Below, piece after piece: positions 8,157-16,568 of a DNA stretch of 63,178 nucleotides; the stretch's first letter is position 1, and every line of letters starts with the position of its first letter. The position numbers and the translations under genes are program-made. Below the pieces are notes generated by a model. The model was not told where the DNA came from. It was given only the letters and a program-made list of their open reading frames with translations, and did no database searches. This DNA is from Lachnospiraceae bacterium (GTDB lineage: Bacteria > Bacillota > Clostridia > Lachnospirales > Lachnospiraceae), in NCBI GenBank assembly GCA_017439665.1, contig JAFSIS010000038.1, positions 1-63,178 of the forward strand, given 5' to 3'.

Positions 8157-8576
8157 CTAGGCCTTTTGATCAAAGGAGGACTTTGTTTCCGGGGGAGCTA
8201 CATTCATGAAGCTGTCGCTTTTGTCGTTGTGAGGGAAGAGTAATTCCATATACAGGCTGCCAAGGAGATTTCTGATCTTAGTTCCGTCAATATTAGGGAT
8301 GGGCAGATCATTAATTTCCAGGCGCTTTAAATTCTCCAGAATTTTTTCAATATTTTTTCGTGCAGTTACTTCCACAGATGGGGTAAAGGCCGGCGGTTTT
8401 TCGATAGGCGGCTCCATGATCGGTTTCGCTTCAGGAATATTATAGACAACATTTTTACAGGTTTTTTCGAAGCATTCGGGGTCATATTTTGCCAGATAAC
8501 GAAGGTCATCCATGGACAGGGACTGCTTGTGGTGTATTTTTAAATAGATATTGACAAGGTGAGTATTTTTTTCCAT
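8157..8576 (-). CDS. Hypothetical cytoplasmic protein, 139 aa
   Basis: I start it at ATG 8576, which follows GGAGGG by 6 nt; the longer frame to 8681 has no support. The N-terminus (NIYLKIHHKQSLSMDDL then AKYDPECFEKTC) looks helical. A Pro/Glu-rich linker (EPPIEKPP) near residue 60 leads to a second helical part ending FPHNDKSD. There is no signal or membrane segment. It lies directly downstream of, and on the same strand as, the coiled-coil repeat gene, but a terminator separates them. I do not recognise the family. Confidence 0.7.
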   Translation of the reverse strand: MEKNTHLVNIYLKIHHKQSLSMDDLRYLAKYDPECFEKTCKNVVYNIPEAKPIMEPPIEKPPAFTPSVEVTARKNIEKILENLKRLEINDLPIPNIDGTKIRNLLGSLYMELLFPHNDKSDSFMNVAPPETKSSFDQKA

Positions 8577-8651
8577 GGTCGTCCCTCCTATCTTTGTTTG
8601 ATCAACAGTTGTTTTCCTATTATTTATTTCGGTAAAAAGGAAGAAAGAAAT

Positions 8652-8692
8652 AAGCCACAGTCTTGAGGTTGATCGCATCAAAGCTGTGGCTT
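8652..8692 (-). terminator. Intrinsic terminator of the coiled-coil repeat gene
   Basis: AAGCCACAG (8652-8660) pairs with CTGTGGCTT (8684-8692). On the minus strand the stem is followed by a T/C-rich run. It lies just after the stop of the 8713-9234 gene and about 75 bp before the next gene's start. Confidence 0.7.
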
Positions 8693-8712
8693 GTTTTATA
8701 CCTGTCAGAGTC

Positions 8713-9234
8713 TTAGGCTATTGTTTTTTCCAGGGCAGCCAGACGTATCTCATAGGAATCCAGACGTTCCTGTAAGAGCTGAAAATTTCCCCGCTCTATG
8801 TATAGAATTCGAAAGCCCTGGTTTAGCTGATCCAGGTCCTCCTGCATTCTGTCCATTCTTCTGGTAAGCCTGGACTCCAGGCGGTCAAGTTCATCGAGAA
8901 GCATACACTCACTTTTATATATGCGTTCATCGAGAATCTTTTCCCATTTGGTGTCCTGCCTGGCGAAGCGTTCATCGAGGATCTTTTCCCACTTGGTGTC
9001 CTGCCTGGCGAAGCGCTCATCGAGGATCTTTTCCCATTTGGCATCCTGTCTGGAGAAGCGTTCATCGAGAATCTTTTCCCACTTGGCGTCCTGTTTGGCG
9101 AAGCGTTCATCCAGAATCTTTTCCCATTTGGTGTCCTGCTCGGCAAAGCGTTTGTCCAGTGAAGTATTAAGCGTTTGGTTAAGCTCCTGTCTGAAAATGG
9201 AGGTTAGTAATTCAATATCTTTGGTGTCCAACAT
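8713..9234 (-). CDS. Coiled-coil protein with five 15-residue repeats
   Basis: ATG 9234 follows AAAGGAG by 8 nt; the longer frame to 9270 is not needed. The 173-residue protein has an N-terminal part (MLDTKDIELLTSIFRQEL), then five consecutive 15-residue repeats of the form RFAxQDxKWEKILDE. A Leu/Arg/Glu-rich coiled coil (LDELDRLESRLTRRMDRM) follows, with a further helical tail. There is no membrane segment. The repeat period of 15 (about 4 helical turns) with regular Phe, Trp, Ile and Leu suggests a long amphipathic helix. The family resembles DUF-type coiled-coil proteins often seen in Lachnospiraceae. The function is unknown. Confidence 0.8.
   Translation of the reverse strand: MLDTKDIELLTSIFRQELNQTLNTSLDKRFAEQDTKWEKILDERFAKQDAKWEKILDERFSRQDAKWEKILDERFARQDTKWEKILDERFARQDTKWEKILDERIYKSECMLLDELDRLESRLTRRMDRMQEDLDQLNQGFRILYIERGNFQLLQERLDSYEIRLAALEKTIA
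8923..9147 (-). repeat. Five tandem 45-bp coding repeats
   Basis: Five exact-length 45-bp units run from 8923 to 9147, each encoding one RFAxQDxKWEKILDE block. Differences between units are mostly synonymous or swap Thr/Ala and Arg/Lys, so the protein repeat is under constraint. Such an array can gain or lose whole units without a frameshift. Confidence 0.92.
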
Positions 9235-9467
9235 AATAAAGTGCTCCTTTCGTGAAAAATTAGGGAACATCTTTTCTTAGCATAATTATCTTAACAATTC
9301 ATTCTGGAATCATTATACTGTATAAAGTAAAAAAAGAAAAGTAGAATTATAATAAAAAATAATCATTATATCGAACTAATGATAAATGATACTAAAGAAG
9401 AAAAGCTGTTGCAGTCTGGGAATAGAATGCCCGGGCTACAACAGCTTTTAACCAGTTTAATCAATAG
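9235..9467. other. AT-rich intergenic region with terminator
   Basis: The segment 9271-9400 is strongly AT-rich and holds the promoter area of the coiled-coil gene, without a convincing -35/-10 pair on the minus strand. At 9401-9450 a strong hairpin (AAAAGCTGTTG/CAACAGCTTTT with a second paired block) lies 18 nt after the end of the phosphotransacylase gene. It is followed on the minus strand by TTTTCTTCTTT, so it is that gene's intrinsic terminator. Confidence 0.7.
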
Positions 9468-10385
9468 TTATTTTGTTTTCATCAATGCCGCACAGGCAGC
9501 CAGGGAAAGATAGGCATGTTCCATGCTGCTGCTTCTGGAAGTGATGGCAATAGGAATGGTGGCTCCGGCGATGATCCCCAGGCTGTTAACATCAGCAGAC
9601 ATCATCAAAGCCTTCATCAGTGTGTTTCCGGTCATAACATCGGGAACGCAGATGGCATCGAATTCACCGCAGTACGGGCAGTCATAGCCCTTCAGACGGG
9701 CAGCTTCCTTGCTGACGATCAAATCCCAGGGAATAGGGCCGACAACTTCACATTTGGCAATAGGAGAAGTCAGATGATCTCTCACGATAGTCTGAGCCTC
9801 AACGGTATCCCGCATATGGAAGCTGGGCTTTTCCACCAATGCCATAACGGCAACGCTGGGATTGTCGATTCCCAACTTGTGAAGAACTCTTACCATATTT
9901 TTAATGATCAGCTTTCTTTTTTCCACAGAGGGCTGGATCATTACGGAAACATCGGACAGGGTTACGATCTTTTCATAATGGGGCACCTTGATCATGGCTA
10001 CTTCACTGATCACTTCCTCTTTTACCAGCTTATTTGCCTTGTTTAAAACAGGCATCAGGAAATCTCTGGTGGAGGTGTTTCCACGCATCAGAATATCGCC
10101 CAGTCCCAGATTGATCACGTCGATGGCATGCTGAACCACATTTTCATCTCCTGCGATATTGCACATTTCATATCTGCGGTCAGCAAGGCCGAAACGCTGA
10201 AGCTCTTCCATGATCGTTTCTTCATGGCCTACCAGTACAGGGATAGCAAAACCATCAGCCTCAGCCTGGAAAACAGCCTGGAGGATATTTTCTGCATCAG
10301 CACCGGCAACTACGACTCTGGCAGGTTTTTTTAAGGATTTTGCTTTTTCAACGATAAAATCAAACTCTTTTTCAAATACATTCAT
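9468..10385 (-). CDS. Phosphate butyryltransferase/acetyltransferase family enzyme
   Basis: It converts an acyl-CoA and phosphate to acyl phosphate and CoA (Ptb/Pta family). The 305 residues match the Ptb length rather than the longer Pta. Family segments are GDILMRGNTSTRDFLMP-like (residues about 98-114), VMIQPSVEKRKLIIKN, KCEVVGPIPWDLIVS and SRSSSMEHAYLSL near the end. AAAGGAGG lies 8 nt upstream of the ATG. The usual partner, a butyrate kinase gene, is not adjacent or elsewhere in the window, so the acyl chain used is uncertain. It is 18 bp from the pyrophosphatase gene on the same strand and is probably co-transcribed with it. Confidence 0.88.
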   Translation of the reverse strand: MNVFEKEFDFIVEKAKSLKKPARVVVAGADAENILQAVFQAEADGFAIPVLVGHEETIMEELQRFGLADRRYEMCNIAGDENVVQHAIDVINLGLGDILMRGNTSTRDFLMPVLNKANKLVKEEVISEVAMIKVPHYEKIVTLSDVSVMIQPSVEKRKLIIKNMVRVLHKLGIDNPSVAVMALVEKPSFHMRDTVEAQTIVRDHLTSPIAKCEVVGPIPWDLIVSKEAARLKGYDCPYCGEFDAICVPDVMTGNTLMKALMMSADVNSLGIIAGATIPIAITSRSSSMEHAYLSLAACAALMKTK

Positions 10386-10403
10386 GATGACTTCCTCCTT
10401 TTA

Positions 10404-12401
10404 TTAATGAAGCAGACCCATACCCTGATTTACCAGTAAAAACAGAGGGGCAAATACCAGGGATACAACGGTCATCAGCTTGATCAGAATGTTCAGTGAA
10501 GGACCGGAGGTATCTTTGAAAGGATCACCTACAGTGTCGCCTACAACGGCGGCACGATGAGGTTCACTTCCTTTTCCGCCATGGTGGCCTTCTTCGATGT
10601 ACTTCTTTGCATTATCCCAGGCACCGCCTGCGTTGGACATGAAAATGGCCAGTAATACACCGGTAACCAGTGAACCGCCAAGGAGACCGCCTAAGGCAGC
10701 AGTTCCCAGCAGAATGCCAAGAGCAAGGGGAACGACTACGGCAAGAATACCGGGAACCAGCATCTCCTTCAGTGCAGCCTTGGTAGAAATAGCCACACAG
10801 CTGGTGTAGTCCGGCTTTCCTGTTCCTTCAAGAATACCGGGGATGGTACGGAACTGTCTCCTTACCTCTTCGATCATCTCGTAAGCAGCCTTGGAAACGG
10901 AATCCATGGTCAGTGCAGAGAAGAAGAAGGGCAGCATACCTCCGATAAAGAGGCCTACGATTACTTTATAGTCTAAAAGATTGATACCGCTGGTAAACAG
11001 ATCTACTGCTTCCGCATAGGAAACGAAGAGTGCCAGTGCAGTAAGAGCAGCAGAACCGATGGCAAAGCCCTTACCCATAGCGGCAGTAGTATTTCCTACA
11101 GCATCCAGCTGGTCAGTGATGGCTCTGACGTTTTTAGGAAGGTTGCTCATTTCGGCAATTCCTCCGGCATTATCGGCAATAGGACCATAGGCATCAACAG
11201 CAACGGTGATACCGGTAGTAGACAGCATACCTACAGCAGTAAGAGCGATACCATACAGGCCATCGAAGAGATAAGAACCGATGATACCCACAGCGATCAG
11301 AAGGATCGGGATAGCAGTGGAATGCATACCTACTGCGATACCGCTGATTACAGTTGTGGCTGAACCGGTTTCTGACTGCTGGGCAATCTTTTTCACGAAA
11401 CGATAGTCTCCGGAGGTATAAACCTCGGTAATGTAGCCGATCAACAGACCTACGATAAGGCCGATGATGATGGCCATAGCTGCTTTAAAATTACCGAAAG
11501 CATATTTGCTCAGGAATAAAGAAGCAACTACCACGATGATACTGGAGGAATAGCTTCCTGCCTTCAGTGCCTTATGAGGACTGGAATTTTCATCACCCTT
11601 TACAAAGAAGGTACCCAGAATAGAGGCAAGAATACCTACTGCAGATAAAAGAAGAGGGAAGATGGCTCCTTCCACCTTATGATAGGCAATACCCAGAGTA
11701 ACAGCAGATACGATGGAACCTACATAAGACTCAAAAAGGTCAGCACCCATACCGGCAACGTCACCTACGTTGTCACCTACATTGTCGGCAATGGTGGCAG
11801 GGTTACGGGGGTCATCCTCGGGAATACCGGCTTCAACCTTACCTACCAGGTCGGCACCGACGTCAGCAGCCTTGGTGTAGATACCACCACCTACACGGGC
11901 AAATAAAGCTACGGAAGAAGCACCCAGGGAAAAGCCGGATAACACATCGGCATTTCCGGTGATCATATAGAAGATACCACAGCCCAGAAGACCCAGGCCG
12001 ACAACGGACATTCCCATTACGGCACCGCCGGAAAAGGCGATGGAAAGTGCTTTGTTTTTTCCGGAATTCATCGCTGCAGCTGCAGTTCTTACATTGGCCT
12101 TGGTAGCCACATTCATTCCGAAATAGCCGGCCAGGGTGGAAAAAATTGCACCTACAAGGAAGGCTACTGCAGTATCTGCATTAATGCCGATACAGATCAA
12201 AACGAATAATGCGATGATGAAGAAGACCAGAATTTTGTATTCTGCCATCAAAAAGGCCCTGGCTCCCTCATGGATAAAGGCGGCGATCTCCTTCATCCGA
12301 TCCGTGCCTGCATCCGCATTGGACACCCGTTTTGCCAGAATATAGGCAAACAAAAGTGCCGCAGCCCCCAGAAGAGGGGCTAAAAATAACAGTTGATTCA
12401 T
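10404..12401 (-). CDS. hppA: Membrane-bound pyrophosphatase (ion pump)
   Basis: It couples pyrophosphate hydrolysis to Na+ and/or H+ export. I start it at ATG 12401 after AAAGGAG; that gives 665 residues and about 15-16 membrane helices, normal for the family. The catalytic segments [19 protein letters not shown] and [19 protein letters not shown] are intact. The [18 protein letters not shown] segment has Ala where K+-independent enzymes have Lys (GNTTKA), so by family knowledge this is a K+-dependent enzyme. Those are mostly Na+ pumps. The neighbouring acyl-CoA enzyme and divergent iron-sulfur genes fit an energy-conserving anaerobe. Confidence 0.95.
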   Translation of the reverse strand: MNQLLFLAPLLGAAALLFAYILAKRVSNADAGTDRMKEIAAFIHEGARAFLMAEYKILVFFIIALFVLICIGINADTAVAFLVGAIFSTLAGYFGMNVATKANVRTAAAAMNSGKNKALSIAFSGGAVMGMSVVGLGLLGCGIFYMITGNADVLSGFSLGASSVALFARVGGGIYTKAADVGADLVGKVEAGIPEDDPRNPATIADNVGDNVGDVAGMGADLFESYVGSIVSAVTLGIAYHKVEGAIFPLLLSAVGILASILGTFFVKGDENSSPHKALKAGSYSSSIIVVVASLFLSKYAFGNFKAAMAIIIGLIVGLLIGYITEVYTSGDYRFVKKIAQQSETGSATTVISGIAVGMHSTAIPILLIAVGIIGSYLFDGLYGIALTAVGMLSTTGITVAVDAYGPIADNAGGIAEMSNLPKNVRAITDQLDAVGNTTAAMGKGFAIGSAALTALALFVSYAEAVDLFTSGINLLDYKVIVGLFIGGMLPFFFSALTMDSVSKAAYEMIEEVRRQFRTIPGILEGTGKPDYTSCVAISTKAALKEMLVPGILAVVVPLALGILLGTAALGGLLGGSLVTGVLLAIFMSNAGGAWDNAKKYIEEGHHGGKGSEPHRAAVVGDTVGDPFKDTSGPSLNILIKLMTVVSLVFAPLFLLVNQGMGLLH

Positions 12402-12520
12402 GAATAGTTTTCTCCTTTCTGTACCCCAAAGAATTATCTTTAGTAATCTAAAGTTGATATACTTCATCCTATTCTAAATTTCGCCTTTTTTCAAGAAAAT
12501 TCGTGTTCTTTTAATATATT

Positions 12521-12562
12521 CTGTGAGAACATCACAGTATTTTGGTTTTCATTTTATATAAT
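12521..12562 (+). promoter_or_regulatory. Crp/Fnr-type operator and -10 box before the ferredoxin gene
   Basis: CTGTGA-N5-TCACAG at 12521-12537 is a 6+6 bp inverted repeat close to the Crp/Fnr family TGTGA/TCACA consensus. A TATAAT lies at 12557-12562 with no good -35. With a start near 12569 the palindrome is centred at about -40, the class II activator position. A Crp/Fnr gene lies 0.9 kb downstream, so it is the obvious candidate regulator. Confidence 0.65.
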
Positions 12563-12591
12563 TAGCACATCAATTCAGTAAGGAGAGTAAA

Positions 12592-12795
12592 ATGGAAAGA
12601 AAAAGAAGAAAAGCATTCGTTGAACAGGAGTATTGTGTTTCCTGTGGCTGTTGTGTGAAAGAGTGCCCGGTTTCAGCAATTCAGATTGTTAAGGGAATTA
12701 TGGCTGAGATTGATCGACAGATCTGTGTGGGATGTGGAAAATGCGCAAAAGAGTGTCCTGCATCCATAATTACGATTCGGGAGGTGGTAGCATGA
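12592..12795 (+). CDS. Ferredoxin-type 2[4Fe-4S] protein
   Basis: A 67-residue electron carrier with two complete cluster motifs, CVSCGCCVKECP and CVGCGKCAKECP, each C-x2-C-x2-C-x3-CP. The Lys/Arg-rich N-terminus (ERKRRKAF) is slightly longer than in a minimal ferredoxin. AAGGAGAG is upstream. Its stop codon overlaps the start of the membrane protein gene (ATGA at 12792-12795), so the two are probably made together, the ferredoxin passing electrons to or from the membrane partner. Expression is probably under the Crp/Fnr-type site upstream. Confidence 0.92.
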   Translation: MERKRRKAFVEQEYCVSCGCCVKECPVSAIQIVKGIMAEIDRQICVGCGKCAKECPASIITIREVVA

Positions 12796-13376
12796 AGAAT
12801 AGGAAAAAAAAGCACTGGTACGATTATATGTGGATAGTGTCTCTCAGCTATCTTCTTTTGGGATTTTTTAATATTCTGTTTGCCTGGCTGGGACTACTCT
12901 GTTTTTTCATCCCTTTGATCAATTCAGCAGTTAAAGGGAATAAAGCTTACTGTAACCGTTATTGCGGCAGGGGGCAGTTATTTGGTTTGCTGGGAGGTAC
13001 TTTCGGCTTATCCAGAAGGAAGGATATACCGGGCTGGATGAAAAGCAAGTGGTTCAGATATGGCTTTCTGATATTTTTTCTGACTATGTTTGCCCAGATG
13101 CTGGTAAATACCTGGTTGGTTTTTGCCGGAGCAGAAAGTCTTCGTGAAGCAGTAACCCTGCTTTGGACGTTTAAGCTTCCCTGGCATTGGGCTTACCATA
13201 CCAGAACACTTACTCCCTGGGTGGGGCAGTTTGCCTTTGGTTTTTATTCGGTAATGCTGACATCTACGGTTCTGGGCTTTGTAACGATGATTTTATACAG
13301 GCCTCGTTCGTGGTGTGTCTATTGCCCTATGGGAACCATGACCCAGCTGATCTGTAAGGCTAAAGCCCATGAATAG
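12792..13376 (+). CDS. NapH-like membrane iron-sulfur protein
   Basis: A 194-residue membrane protein with about four hydrophobic helices and two cytoplasmic Cys motifs: CNRYCGRGQLF near residue 56 and CVYCPMGTMTQ near residue 178. These C-x3-C-G and C-x2-CP-x-G motifs are seen in the NapH/NosR/RdxA-type 4Fe-4S membrane proteins. The usual ferredoxin tail is absent here and may be supplied by the separate upstream gene. The reaction is unknown. A link to nitrosative or redox stress is possible because of the adjacent Crp/Fnr gene. Confidence 0.75.
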   Translation: MKNRKKKHWYDYMWIVSLSYLLLGFFNILFAWLGLLCFFIPLINSAVKGNKAYCNRYCGRGQLFGLLGGTFGLSRRKDIPGWMKSKWFRYGFLIFFLTMFAQMLVNTWLVFAGAESLREAVTLLWTFKLPWHWAYHTRTLTPWVGQFAFGFYSVMLTSTVLGFVTMILYRPRSWCVYCPMGTMTQLICKAKAHE

Positions 13377-13390
13377 GAGGAAAAAAGCAG

Positions 13391-13419
13391 CAGGAGAAGG
13401 TTGATCAGACCTTCTCCTG
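13391..13419 (-). terminator. Terminator between convergent ferredoxin operon and crp-like gene
   Basis: CAGGAGAAGGT (13391-13401) pairs with ACCTTCTCCTG (13409-13419). On the minus strand a GCTTTTTT run follows. The stem overlaps the last codons of the Crp/Fnr gene. Confidence 0.75.
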
Positions 13420-14070
13420 TAAAGCCAGAAGTTTTTTTCTATCTAATATTTCGATACTGCCGCGCCCCAGTCTGATCAAACCTTCATTCTGGAAATGGCT
13501 GAGCATACGGGTAACCACTTCACGGGGATTTCCAAGGTGGCTACCTATTTTTTCATGTGTGATCTTAAGAACGGAGGACTCTTCAATGGCACTTTCTTCA
13601 GTCAAAAAGGCAGCTAGCCGTTTATCGAAGCTTTTCCAGAGAATCTGTTCCATCAGCCACATGACCTCAGAAAAACGGCTGGCCATGATCTGATTGGTAT
13701 AATGGGATAAAAGAAGAGAATCTTCCATAAGTCCTTTATACACCTCAGAAGGAATGGTCCATATTTCAGAGTCTTTTTCTGATTCGAGAGTGATCTCAAA
13801 CTGAATGTTCTGCATCATACAGGCGGCAGAGAAGAGACAGATGTCCCGCTCGAAAAGACGATAGATAGATATTTCCCGTCCTTCTGCAGAAAGGATGTAG
13901 GCCCGCAGCTGTCCCCGGGCGATTAAGATAAGGCCTGTACAGTCGGCAGAACCATTATGCAGAATGGTTCCCTTTCGCACCCTCCTAAAGAGGGCGGAAC
14001 CATTGAGCTTCTTTTGTTGAGCGGCAGTAAGTTTATCCCAGAAGGGAAAATAGATTGAAAAATCTGTCAT
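13405..14070 (-). CDS. Crp/Fnr family transcriptional regulator
   Basis: A 221-residue regulator with an N-terminal cyclic-nucleotide-binding-type beta barrel (about 20-120; LILIARGQLRAYILSAEGREIS) and a long dimer helix. The C-terminal winged helix (about 145-215) has the recognition segment ITHEKIGSHLGNPREVVTRML. There is no N-terminal Cys cluster of the Fnr type; Cys residues are few (SADCTG, DICLFSAACMM). It is therefore not an obvious oxygen sensor and its ligand is unknown. GGAG lies upstream, and a palindrome at 14099-14113 may be its own operator. Convergent with the ferredoxin operon, it probably controls that operon through the site at 12521. Confidence 0.88.
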   Translation of the reverse strand: MTDFSIYFPFWDKLTAAQQKKLNGSALFRRVRKGTILHNGSADCTGLILIARGQLRAYILSAEGREISIYRLFERDICLFSAACMMQNIQFEITLESEKDSEIWTIPSEVYKGLMEDSLLLSHYTNQIMASRFSEVMWLMEQILWKSFDKRLAAFLTEESAIEESSVLKITHEKIGSHLGNPREVVTRMLSHFQNEGLIRLGRGSIEILDRKKLLALQEKV

Positions 14071-14098
14071 GGCAGGGCTCCTATTTTTGCAGTGTGGT

Positions 14099-14113
14099 AC
14101 TATTCAAAATAGT
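14099..14113. promoter_or_regulatory. Palindrome upstream of the Crp/Fnr gene
   Basis: ACTATT-CAA-AATAGT is a perfect 6+6 bp inverted repeat 29 bp before the regulator's start codon. It is a plausible operator, but it does not match the TGTGA-type site at 12521, so autoregulation is not established. Confidence 0.35.
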
Positions 14114-14216
14114 AGAAACAGGTAAGGGTTCAAGGGAAGAATGAACGGTTACAGAAAGGACCGTATTAATTATAAAAAATTTTATGGCATATGTCTATTT
14201 GATTTTATAAAAGAGA

Positions 14217-14260
14217 TTGACATAAGAAAAAAAGAAGAATAAAATATGTAGCAAGCTACA
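14217..14260 (+). promoter_or_regulatory. marR promoter with overlapping inverted-repeat operator
   Basis: TTGACA (14217-14222), 17 bp, TAAAAT (14240-14245) is a near-consensus promoter. Immediately downstream TGTAGC-AA-GCTACA (14247-14260) forms a perfect 6+6 bp inverted repeat covering the expected transcription start. This is the classic place for a MarR repressor to bind and repress its own operon. Confidence 0.75.
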
Positions 14261-14275
14261 GAAAGGTGTACCATA

Positions 14276-14704
14276 ATGAAAAAGGATGATATCGGCTATC
14301 TGATCAAATTAATCAGTGACAGAATGCGCACCCAGGGTGATGCTGAGTTGAAGCAGTATGACCTGACCTTTTCCCAGGTGAGGATATTGAGTTATCTCCA
14401 TCGTTATGGTCCAAAGGCGACTCAGAAGGAGATTGAAGCCTGGCTGGATGTGGCCCATCCTACGGTAGTGGGGCTGGTTTCCCGGCTGGAAAAGAACGGA
14501 TTTGTGGAATGCTATCCGGATCCACAGGATCGCAGGAATAAGCTGGTTGGTCTTACACCTAAGTCCTATGAGATCAAGGAAAGGGTGGATGAAAAAAAAC
14601 AACAGAATGAGTTGCAGATGGCAGCAGGACTTTTACCTGAGGAGCAGCAGGAACTGATCCATCTGCTGAAACGGGTTTATGCCAATCTGGAGCAGGAAGA
14701 TTGA
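14276..14704 (+). CDS. MarR family transcriptional regulator
   Basis: A 142-residue winged-helix dimer with the MarR arrangement: dimer helices at both ends, the recognition region ATQKEIEAWLDVAHPTVVGLVSRLEK (only the core AHPTVVGLVSRLE is diagnostic) and the wing PDPQDRRNKLVGLT. GAAAGG lies upstream of the ATG. The following two genes encode a drug-type ABC exporter on the same strand, so it is probably the local repressor, released by a toxic ligand. A weak hairpin (ATGCTGG/CCGGCAT, about 14778-14796) lies between it and the exporter. Confidence 0.9.
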   Translation: MKKDDIGYLIKLISDRMRTQGDAELKQYDLTFSQVRILSYLHRYGPKATQKEIEAWLDVAHPTVVGLVSRLEKNGFVECYPDPQDRRNKLVGLTPKSYEIKERVDEKKQQNELQMAAGLLPEEQQELIHLLKRVYANLEQED

Positions 14705-14823
14705 AAATGAGAAGTAGATTTTCATAACGTTTTGTGCCTGAGAGAAGCGAGAGGAATGGATATAATTAATGAAGAGAATGCTGGAAAAACCGGCATCCTT
14801 TTCATTCATGAAGGAGGAGTATT

Positions 14824-16557
14824 ATGATCAAAACATTACTGAAAAGTGTGCGGGAATACAAAAGTGCTTCTATAAAGACACCGATTTTTATTGCCATGGA
14901 GGTGGTACTGGAATGTCTTCTGCCTCTGATCATGGCCAGTCTTATCGATAAAATAGGAGGAAACAGTCTGGGATCCATTATCAGATATGGTGGTGTTCTT
15001 GTGGTTCTTGCGGGCCTGTCACTGGTATTTGGTGTACTGTCGGCAAAAGAAGCGGCCACTGCATCCTGCGGCTTTGCCAAAAATCTCAGACAGGATATGT
15101 TCTTTAAAATCCAGGATTACGCCTTTGGGGATATCGACCATTTCTCCACATCCTCTCTGGTAACCAGAATGACCACGGACGTGACCAACGTGCAGAATGC
15201 CTACCAGATGATCATCCGCATTGCGGTAAGAACACCCTTAATGCTGATCTTTTCGGTGATCATGAGCTTTCGGATCCATGCAAGAATGGCCCTCATTTTT
15301 CTGGCTATTCTGCCTGTTTTGGGAATTGCCCTGTTTGCCATTATCTTTAAGGTCTTTCCTATTTTTAACAGAATTTTCAAAAAGTATGATGCCCTGAACA
15401 ACTCTGTGCAGGAAAATGTGGCAGGCATCCGTGTAGTGAAATCCTTTGTCCGGGAGGACTATGAAAAGCAGAAGTTTGAACAGGCTTCGGAGGAGGTAAG
15501 AAAGGACTTTACCAGTGTAGAAAAAATTCTTGCCCTGAACAACCCCATTATGATGTTTTGTATCTTTACGACCATGCTTTTAGTGAGCTTTCTGGGGGCA
15601 AAGCTGATCATCAATACGGGAGCTACCGAACTGACCACAGGGCAGCTGTCCTCATTGATCAGCTATGGAGTGCAGATCCTTTCTTCCATGATGATGCTGT
15701 CCATGACCTTCGTTATGGTGTCCATTGCCACAGAAGGCTGTCATCGTATTGTGGAGGTACTGAACCATGAGAGTACCCTGACTTCACCGGAAAATGGAGA
15801 AAAAACGGTGCAGGATGGAAGTGTGGTATTTGACCATGTAACCTTTCAGTATACTGCCCATTGTGAAAAACCGGCCCTGACCGATATTAATCTGAATATT
15901 TCCTCCGGTCAGACTATAGGTATTCTGGGAGGAACCGGTTCCTCAAAGACTTCTTTGATTCAGCTGATCTCCCGGTTGTATGACGTAACCGAGGGAAGAG
16001 TCCTGGTGGGGGGAAAAGATGTAAGGGAGTACGACCTTGAGGCATTAAGAAGTCAGGTGGCAGTGGTACTGCAGAAGAACGTTCTTTTTTTCGGTACGAT
16101 TAAGGAAAACCTGCGCTGGGGAAAAAAGGAAGCCACAGATGAGGAGCTGATCCATGTGTGCAAGCTGGCCCAGGCCCATGAGTTTATTGAACAGTTTCCG
16201 GATCAATATGATACCCATATCGAACAGGGAGGAACCAACGTTTCCGGAGGCCAAAAACAAAGACTCTGTATTGCCAGAGCCCTGTTAAAGAAACCTAAGA
16301 TCCTGATTCTGGATGATTCTACCTCGGCGGTAGATACCAAAACGGATGCTCTGATCCGGAAAGCCTTCCGGGAGGAGATTCCGGATACCACCAAAATCAT
16401 TATTGCCCAAAGGGTATCCTCGGTGGAGGATGCTGACCATATTCTGGTGATGGAGGATGGCCGCATTGCAGAATCGGGCACCCATGAAGAGCTGTTGGCA
16501 AAAAGAGGAATCTACTATCAGGTATACGATTCCCAGACCAGGGCAAAAGAAGCATAA
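14824..16557 (+). CDS. ABC exporter half-transporter, degenerate ATP site subunit
   Basis: This 577-residue protein has six membrane helices (about 20-300) and an ATPase domain (about 335-570). It resembles one half of heterodimeric exporters such as BmrCD/LmrCD. Walker A is GGTGSSKT (369-376), with Ser in place of the last conserved Gly. Walker B is followed by Asp498 where the catalytic Glu should be (LDDSTSAVD). The H-loop His is replaced by Gln529 (IIAQRVSS). The signature SGGQKQR is intact. The ATP site formed by its own Walker A/B is therefore expected to be non-hydrolytic, with the partner subunit supplying the active one. AAGGAGG precedes the ATG. Confidence 0.92.
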   Translation: MIKTLLKSVREYKSASIKTPIFIAMEVVLECLLPLIMASLIDKIGGNSLGSIIRYGGVLVVLAGLSLVFGVLSAKEAATASCGFAKNLRQDMFFKIQDYAFGDIDHFSTSSLVTRMTTDVTNVQNAYQMIIRIAVRTPLMLIFSVIMSFRIHARMALIFLAILPVLGIALFAIIFKVFPIFNRIFKKYDALNNSVQENVAGIRVVKSFVREDYEKQKFEQASEEVRKDFTSVEKILALNNPIMMFCIFTTMLLVSFLGAKLIINTGATELTTGQLSSLISYGVQILSSMMMLSMTFVMVSIATEGCHRIVEVLNHESTLTSPENGEKTVQDGSVVFDHVTFQYTAHCEKPALTDINLNISSGQTIGILGGTGSSKTSLIQLISRLYDVTEGRVLVGGKDVREYDLEALRSQVAVVLQKNVLFFGTIKENLRWGKKEATDEELIHVCKLAQAHEFIEQFPDQYDTHIEQGGTNVSGGQKQRLCIARALLKKPKILILDDSTSAVDTKTDALIRKAFREEIPDTTKIIIAQRVSSVEDADHILVMEDGRIAESGTHEELLAKRGIYYQVYDSQTRAKEA

Positions 16558-16568
16558 AGGAGGGTTCT

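Noticed and set aside
8923..9147. Regular 45-bp repeats considered as a CRISPR array
   Set aside because: There are no spacers, the units abut, and they encode a continuous coiled-coil repeat.
8921..9280. 119-codon plus-strand frame across the coiled-coil gene
   Set aside because: It is the complement of the repeat array (Arg/Ser/Phe-rich) and lacks a start signal.
14769..14951. 60-codon frame overlapping the start of the ABC exporter gene
   Set aside because: It overlaps the well-supported exporter gene in another frame and resembles no family.
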